NCBI GenBank assembly: GCA_947174295.1 | Contig: CAMWIG010000058.1 | Coordinates: 1-10,183, forward strand | From: an uncultured Alistipes sp. | GTDB lineage: Bacteria > Bacteroidota > Bacteroidia > Bacteroidales > Rikenellaceae | Direction of reading: 5' to 3' | Length of the DNA stretch: 10,183 bases | Shown here: positions 6,657-10,183 of the stretch, piece by piece | Layout: each line of letters starts with the position of its first letter | How positions within the stretch are numbered: position 1 is the stretch's first letter | Translations under genes and position numbers: made by a program | Notes under the pieces: generated by a model | Told to the model about the DNA's origin: nothing | Seen by the model: only the letters and a program-made list of their open reading frames with translations | The model's database searches: none

Positions 6657-6773
6657 GCCGGCGCTGCGCTTGGCCTCGAACCTCGCGACTCGGCAGTGCG
6701 AACTCGCGTTCGCGTTGCCCTCGCTGCTCCGTTCGGCCGAACCCCGGATAGGGGTTCTCATACCCTATCCACC
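6638..6773 (-). pseudogene. tRNA-Glu-like remnant with acceptor ends kept and body replaced
   Basis: Read on the - strand, this 136-nt segment starts with GGTGGAT (6773-6767) and ends with ATCCACT, A, CCA (6648-6638), the exact acceptor stem, discriminator and CCA of the intact tRNA-Glu nearby. Between them there is no D-arm or anticodon arm. Instead there are a T-arm-like GGGGTTCG, two more CCCCTATCC/GGATAGGG blocks, and GC-rich palindromes. The ends could pair over 11 bp, but GGATAGGG (6763-6770) can also pair with CCCTATCC at 6745-6752. It is not a functional tRNA. It may be a decayed second gene copy or a tRNA-derived repeat element. Confidence 0.6.
6698..6742. repeat. Two GC-rich palindromes
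   Basis: GCGAAC (6698-6703) and GTTCGC (6708-6713) form a 6-bp hairpin with a TCGC loop. GTTCGGCCGAAC (6731-6742) is a perfect 12-bp palindrome. Both lie inside the segment between the duplicated tRNA ends and share the GTTCG/CGAAC word, giving the segment a strongly structured character. No protein-binding role can be assigned. Confidence 0.6.
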
Positions 6774-6787
6774 GCCGAAACGCTCCG

Positions 6788-6853
6788 CCCCCCCAAACAC
6801 AAAAAAAAGACGGCCGGAAAAATCCGACCGTCTCTGGTAGTGGATAGGGGATT
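6788..6853 (-). repeat. Copy 2 of duplicated tRNA-Glu 3' end plus terminator
   Basis: This is the functional partner of the repeat at 6591-6656. It contains C7, AAACAC, A8, the terminator and the 3' 19 nt of the intact tRNA. The unit length from copy to copy is 197 bp. No integrase gene or long insert lies between the copies, so a simple recent prophage or ICE insertion is not supported here. Confidence 0.92.
6801..6833 (-). terminator. Intrinsic terminator of tRNA-Glu
   Basis: The stem pairs 6808-6818 with 6823-6833 over 11 bp with one G-U pair, a 4-nt loop, and a U-run on the - strand from the A8 tract (6801-6808). It begins directly after the tRNA CCA end (6835), so the tRNA transcript would end only a few tens of nt past the mature 3' end. 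Confidence 0.88.
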
Positions 6854-6909
6854 CGAACCCCTATGTCGTGCGTGAGAGGCACGTATCCTAGCCCTTAGAT
6901 GAATCCACC
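6835..6909 (-). tRNA. tRNA-Glu (anticodon CTC)
   Basis: A 75-nt tRNA on the - strand that reads GAG codons. The acceptor stem is GGTGGAT / ATCCACT with a G-U first pair, the discriminator is A, and CCA is encoded (6837-6835). The anticodon stem CGTGC/GCACG (6883-6879 with 6871-6867) is perfect and closes the 7-nt loop CTCTCAC, with anticodon CTC at 6876-6874. The T-arm is AGGGG-TTCGAAT-CCCCT. A short D-arm with ATCT and AGGAT and a 4-nt variable region complete the cloverleaf. It is a single gene with its own promoter and terminator, lying between two + strand units and convergent with the 4381-6590 pair. Confidence 0.95.
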
Positions 6910-6930
6910 GTTTGGTTTCGATTGCGAGTG

Positions 6931-6961
6931 CAAAGATAATACAAGTTTTTCTATTTCCAAA
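6931..6961 (-). promoter_or_regulatory. Promoter of tRNA-Glu
   Basis: On the - strand TTTG (6961-6958) and TATCTTTG (6938-6931) match the Bacteroidota -33/-7 consensus exactly, with a 19-nt spacer. Transcription would start near 6925, leaving about 15 nt to be trimmed from the 5' side by RNase P. It is the best promoter match in the window. Confidence 0.85.
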
Positions 6962-7214
6962 CATTTCGGCAAAAAAATTACATATTTTTTTCACCGTTCA
7001 GCCCCGACGTCCCGGCAAACCAACGCATCCGCATATACAACAATCTGATAATGCGCGCATTGCCAATCAAACCCCGAAACAAACAAAAAAAGAGACATCG
7101 CAATATTTTTTCATGTCCATCCGGCGCGGCAGCTGACGACATGATAAAAAAATCATGAAAAAGATGCCGATTCGTCCGAAGAGAATGCTCCGACAAGGCA
7201 TAATGGCGCCGATG
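6962..7214. other. Divergent intergenic spacer with AT-rich inverted repeats
   Basis: No convincing gene lies between the tRNA-Glu promoter and the recG promoter. The stretch has A- and T-runs and two nested inverted repeats: TTTTTTCATGTC (7106-7117) with GACATGATAAAAAA (7138-7151, one bulged base), and CATGAT (7140-7145) with ATCATG (7152-7157) across an A6 spacer. The A6 spacer and T-run suggest bent DNA or an operator, but no regulator can be named. The stems are AT-rich, so they are weak terminator candidates. Confidence 0.45.
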
Positions 7215-7246
7215 TTTGTTTCTGCGACGGACTTTGCGTATATTTG
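7215..7246 (+). promoter_or_regulatory. recG promoter, nearly abutting the start codon
   Basis: TTTG at 7215-7218 and TATATTTG at 7239-7246 match both consensus boxes exactly with a 20-nt spacer. Transcription should start about 5 nt after the -7 box, at roughly 7250-7254, leaving only a few nt before the ATG at 7256. It also rules out a TTG start at 7244, which lies inside the -7 box. Confidence 0.75.
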
Positions 7247-7255
7247 TATCACGAT

Positions 7256-9370
7256 ATGGAACGGTATCTCGACAACGACATAAAGTACGTGAGCGGCGTG
7301 GGCGAGGTGCGGGCAAGGATTCTCGAAAAGGAGGCCGGCATCCGCACCCTGGACGACATGCTGCACTACTACCCTTTCCGATACGTCGACCGCACGAAGG
7401 TCTACCGCATCGGCGACATCGGCGAGTCGATGGCATCGTCGCTCGTGCAGCTGCGCGGCCGCGTGACGGGCGTAGGATACGTCGGCGAGGGGCGCAAGCG
7501 GCGCTTCTCGGTCTCGGTCCGCGACGGCTCGGGACAGGCGGAGCTGATATGGTTTCAGGGGATAAAATGGATAGAGAAGCGCATCGAGGTGGGCCGCGAG
7601 TACTTCATCTTCGGACGTCCGTCGTTCTTCCGCGGCGAGATGTCGATGGTCCACCCCGAGGTGGAGACGGTCGAAAAAGCGCTCTCGCGCAAGGTCGAGA
7701 GCGGCATGCAGGGGATATACCCCTCGACCGAAAAGCTGTCGTCGACCTTCGGCACGAAGGGCATCTACAACATCATGTGCACGCTGTGGCCCATGGTGCG
7801 CGACCATATAGCCGACCCGCTGCCGGCTGCGATGCGCGACGCCTGCGGACTCGTTCCGCTCGCCGAGGCACTCTACAACATCCACTTCCCGCAATCGGCC
7901 GAGGCTCTGCGTCAGGCGCAGTACCGTCTGAAATTCGACGAGCTGCTCGGCGTGCAGCTCAACATACTCTCACGCCGCTCGGAGCGCATGAGCCGCAACA
8001 ACGGATTCGTGTTTCCGAAGGTCGGCGGCGTGTTCAACACCTTCTACAACGAGAAGCTGCCGTTTCCGCTCACGGGAGCGCAGAAGCGCGTCATACGCGA
8101 AATACGCAGCGACACCGTCACTGGCTATCAGATGAACCGTCTGTTGCAGGGCGACGTCGGCAGCGGAAAGACCCTCGTGGCGCTGATGTCGATGCTGCTG
8201 GCCGTCGACAACGGCTATCAGGCCTGCATGATAGCCCCCACGGAGATACTCGCCCGACAGCACTTCGCCTCCGTATCGCGTTTTCTGGCGGGGATGGGCG
8301 TAGGCGTCGCAGTGCTCACGGGAGCCTCGCCCGCGACGGAGCGCCGCCATGCGCTGCGGGGAATAGCCGACGGCAGCATCGACATACTGATAGGCACCCA
8401 CGCACTGTTGGAGGACAAGGTGCAGTTCTCGAACCTCGGATTCGTCGTCATCGACGAACAGCACCGCTTCGGCGTCGAGCAGCGCGCGCGCATGTGGACC
8501 AAGAACTCACGTCCGCCACATATTCTGGTCATGACCGCAACGCCTATTCCGCGCACACTGGCCATGACCCTCTACGGCGACCTCGACGTATCGGTCATCG
8601 ACGAGCTCCCGCCGGGCCGCCACCCCATAAAGACCGTTCACTACACCGACGCCGCACGTCTGCGTCTGTTCGGGTTCATGAGACAGGAGATAGCCAAGGG
8701 GCGGCAGGTCTACGTGGTCTACCCGCTAATCAAGGAGTCGGAGACGATGGACTACAAGGATTTGTACGACGGCTACGAATCCATCTCGCGCGACTTCCCG
8801 CTGCCCGACTACGTCACGGCCGTCTGCCACGGGCAGATGAAGCCGGCCGACAAGGAGGAGTCGATGCGGCAGTTCAAGAGCGGCGAGGCTCAGATTCTCG
8901 TCGCCACGTCGGTAATCGAGGTGGGCGTCGACGTGCCGAACGCCACGGTGATGGTCATCGAGTCGGCCGAGCGGTTCGGACTCTCGCAGCTCCATCAGCT
9001 GCGCGGACGCGTGGGGCGCGGCGGCGAACAGTCGTACTGCATACTCATGTCGGGCGAGAAGCTCTCGCGAGAGGCGCGCGCCCGTCTGGATGCCATGTGC
9101 CGCACCTCCGACGGATTCGAGCTTGCCGAACTCGACCTCAAACTGCGCGGCGCCGGCGACATAAACGGCACGCAGCAGAGTGGCATGGCCTTTGACCTGA
9201 AAATCGCGAACCCGACGCTCGACTCGCAGATACTCCAACGCGCCCGCACGGCTGCCGAGGAGGTGCTGGAAGCCGACCGTGCGCTCGCACTGCCCGGACA
9301 CGAAGGGCTGCGCGAGCTGCGGCGCCGATACTCGGGCGAGACGAAGTTCGATTTTTCGATGATTTCATAA
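7256..9370 (+). CDS. recG: ATP-dependent DNA helicase RecG
   Basis: A 704-residue double-stranded DNA translocase that regresses stalled replication forks and branch-migrates junctions in recombination and repair. The N-terminal OB-fold wedge domain spans about residues 60-150 (VQLRGRVTGVGY to YFIFGRP). The helicase core has Walker A GDVGSGKT (299-306), motif II DEQH (400-403), motif III MTATPIPRT (426-434) and motif VI QLRGRVGRG (581-589), with VATSVIEVGVDVPNA before it. The TRG-type motif GAGDINGTQQSG starts at about 632. The length agrees with E. coli RecG (693) and all motifs are intact. The ATG at 7256 is chosen because the upstream TTG lies in the promoter. It appears to be transcribed from its own promoter, and the DUF3108-type gene follows 45 nt downstream with only a weak AACGG/CCGTT hairpin (9374-9391) between them. 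Confidence 0.97.
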   Translation: MERYLDNDIKYVSGVGEVRARILEKEAGIRTLDDMLHYYPFRYVDRTKVYRIGDIGESMASSLVQLRGRVTGVGYVGEGRKRRFSVSVRDGSGQAELIWFQGIKWIEKRIEVGREYFIFGRPSFFRGEMSMVHPEVETVEKALSRKVESGMQGIYPSTEKLSSTFGTKGIYNIMCTLWPMVRDHIADPLPAAMRDACGLVPLAEALYNIHFPQSAEALRQAQYRLKFDELLGVQLNILSRRSERMSRNNGFVFPKVGGVFNTFYNEKLPFPLTGAQKRVIREIRSDTVTGYQMNRLLQGDVGSGKTLVALMSMLLAVDNGYQACMIAPTEILARQHFASVSRFLAGMGVGVAVLTGASPATERRHALRGIADGSIDILIGTHALLEDKVQFSNLGFVVIDEQHRFGVEQRARMWTKNSRPPHILVMTATPIPRTLAMTLYGDLDVSVIDELPPGRHPIKTVHYTDAARLRLFGFMRQEIAKGRQVYVVYPLIKESETMDYKDLYDGYESISRDFPLPDYVTAVCHGQMKPADKEESMRQFKSGEAQILVATSVIEVGVDVPNATVMVIESAERFGLSQLHQLRGRVGRGGEQSYCILMSGEKLSREARARLDAMCRTSDGFELAELDLKLRGAGDINGTQQSGMAFDLKIANPTLDSQILQRARTAAEEVLEADRALALPGHEGLRELRRRYSGETKFDFSMIS

Positions 9371-9415
9371 TAAAACGGACTCCATGCCGTTCCCTTAATT
9401 AAAATACCCTCCCGC

Positions 9416-10183
9416 ATGCGAACCATCCTTACGACGATAATCCTGACAATCTGCATCGGACTTGCCGAAGCCCGCGCCCAGCTCTACCACGCCGGCGAGC
9501 GGCTCGACTACCGCGTAAGCTACCGGGCCAAGCTCTTCCCCAACACCGAGATGGCCACGGCCGAAGTCTCGACTACGCTCGACACGCTCGACGGCCGCAC
9601 CGTCTACAAGGTCTTCGGCCGTGGGCGCATGATGCCCTCCTACCGATGGTTCTACGACATCGACGACCGCTACACCGTGTGGGTCGACACCTCGACGCTG
9701 CGCACGCAGCGCTTCCTCGGCGAAATCAAGGAGGGCAGCTACCGCAAGACGTCGCGGTTCCGCTACGACTGGGAGCGCATGCAGGCCCGCAACTCGTGGA
9801 TGCGGCGCGACGGCGTGGAGCACACCCGCACGCTCGACCTCTCGCCGGTGAGCATGGATGCCATATCGCTCTTCTTCAACATGCGCGACGTCGACCTCGA
9901 CACGTTCCGCGAGGGCGACGAGCGGCAGTTGGAGATGATGCTCGAAGACACCATACGCACGCTCAAATACCGCTTCATCGGCCGCGAGACCAAGAAGATA
10001 CGCCGGCTCGGAAAGTTCCGCACGCTGAAATTCGCGTGTCAGATAGGCACCGAGGACGCATTCTCGTTCACCGACGGTTCGGAGTTCTTCATATGGATAA
10101 GCGACGACGAGAACAAAATACCGCTCTGGCTCGAATCGCCGATACGCGTCGGCAGCGTATGCGCATACCTCGTGTCATACGAC
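9416..10183 (+). CDS. Secreted DUF3108-type protein (3' end outside window)
   Basis: The reading frame is open for 256 codons from ATG 9416 to the last base, so the C-terminus is missing. It begins with a Sec signal peptide (MRTILTTIILTICIGLAEARA) with ARA|Q cleavage after A21, pointing to the periplasm or outer-membrane space. The mature part resembles the DUF3108 family: HAGERLDYRVSYRAKLFPNTEMATAEV at the start, a block of charged beta-strand sequence, ISLFFNMRDVDLDTFREGDE in the middle, and IWISDDENKIPLWLESPIRVGSVCAYLVSYD at the end of the window, close to the family's usual C-terminus. The fold is predicted to be a beta-rich lipid-binding-like barrel and the function is unknown. It may share the recG transcript (45-nt gap, no clear promoter or terminator between). 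Confidence 0.85.
   Translation, partial: MRTILTTIILTICIGLAEARAQLYHAGERLDYRVSYRAKLFPNTEMATAEVSTTLDTLDGRTVYKVFGRGRMMPSYRWFYDIDDRYTVWVDTSTLRTQRFLGEIKEGSYRKTSRFRYDWERMQARNSWMRRDGVEHTRTLDLSPVSMDAISLFFNMRDVDLDTFREGDERQLEMMLEDTIRTLKYRFIGRETKKIRRLGKFRTLKFACQIGTEDAFSFTDGSEFFIWISDDENKIPLWLESPIRVGSVCAYLVSYD

Noticed and set aside
6643..6840. Small + strand open frame across the tRNA-derived repeat
   Set aside because: It runs through the terminator hairpins and tRNA-like sequence; repeats and RNA structure explain the region better than a protein.
7216..9195. Long open frame overlapping recG on the + strand
   Set aside because: It is an Arg/His-rich shadow of the recG frame, produced by GC-biased codons, with no domain similarity and no start context.
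9374..9400. Terminator between recG and the DUF3108-type gene
   Set aside because: The stem is only 5 bp (AACGG/CCGTT) and is not followed by a U-run.
1..10183. CRISPR array, insertion sequence or integrase
   Set aside because: No regularly spaced repeats, transposase or recombinase motifs were seen on either strand.

Overview
The window looks like chromosomal DNA from a GC-rich member of the Bacteroidota, most likely order Bacteroidales and plausibly Alistipes or another Rikenellaceae. Evidence: housekeeping genes of recognisable Bacteroidota type, start codons without Shine-Dalgarno sequences, several matches to the Bacteroidota promoter (TTTG, about 20 nt, TAnnTTTG), and exported proteins with Ala-x-Ala|Gln cleavage sites or a lipobox. 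The genus is an inference from composition and gene content.

Region 1 (23-4146, + strand) is a tight housekeeping cluster: a deoxynucleoside kinase, an RsmF-like RNA m5C methyltransferase, a MerR-family regulator, a Nif3/YbgI-family metal protein and a coiled-coil zinc-ribbon protein. The first four are separated by 2-34 nt and are probably co-transcribed. The zinc-ribbon gene appears to have its own promoter buried in the last codons of nif3, followed by a hairpin at the predicted 5' end of its mRNA, and ends at a strong intrinsic terminator (4194-4245).

Region 2 (4328-6590, + strand) is accessory in character. A promoter drives a 514-residue lipoprotein and, 2 nt later, a 220-residue secreted protein of unknown function. 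The lipoprotein has a GC-rich first part, a Gly/Asn- then Pro-rich linker, and a much more AT-rich C-terminal part with a zincin-like helix in which the first His of HExxH is Glu (EEMTHHYQ). This mosaic layout plus a small secreted partner is the best candidate here for an undescribed system, possibly an effector with a cognate partner; that function is inference only.

Region 3 (6591-6961, read on the - strand) holds tRNA-Glu(CTC) with encoded CCA, a textbook promoter and an intrinsic terminator. The 3' end of the tRNA plus the terminator is duplicated about 197 bp away. Between the copies lies a palindrome-rich segment that starts and ends with the same acceptor-stem sequences as the intact tRNA: a decayed tRNA locus or a tRNA-derived repeat.

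Region 4 (7215-10183, + strand) contains recG, whose promoter lies so close to its ATG that the mRNA should be almost leaderless, followed after 45 nt by a secreted DUF3108-type protein that runs off the end of the window.
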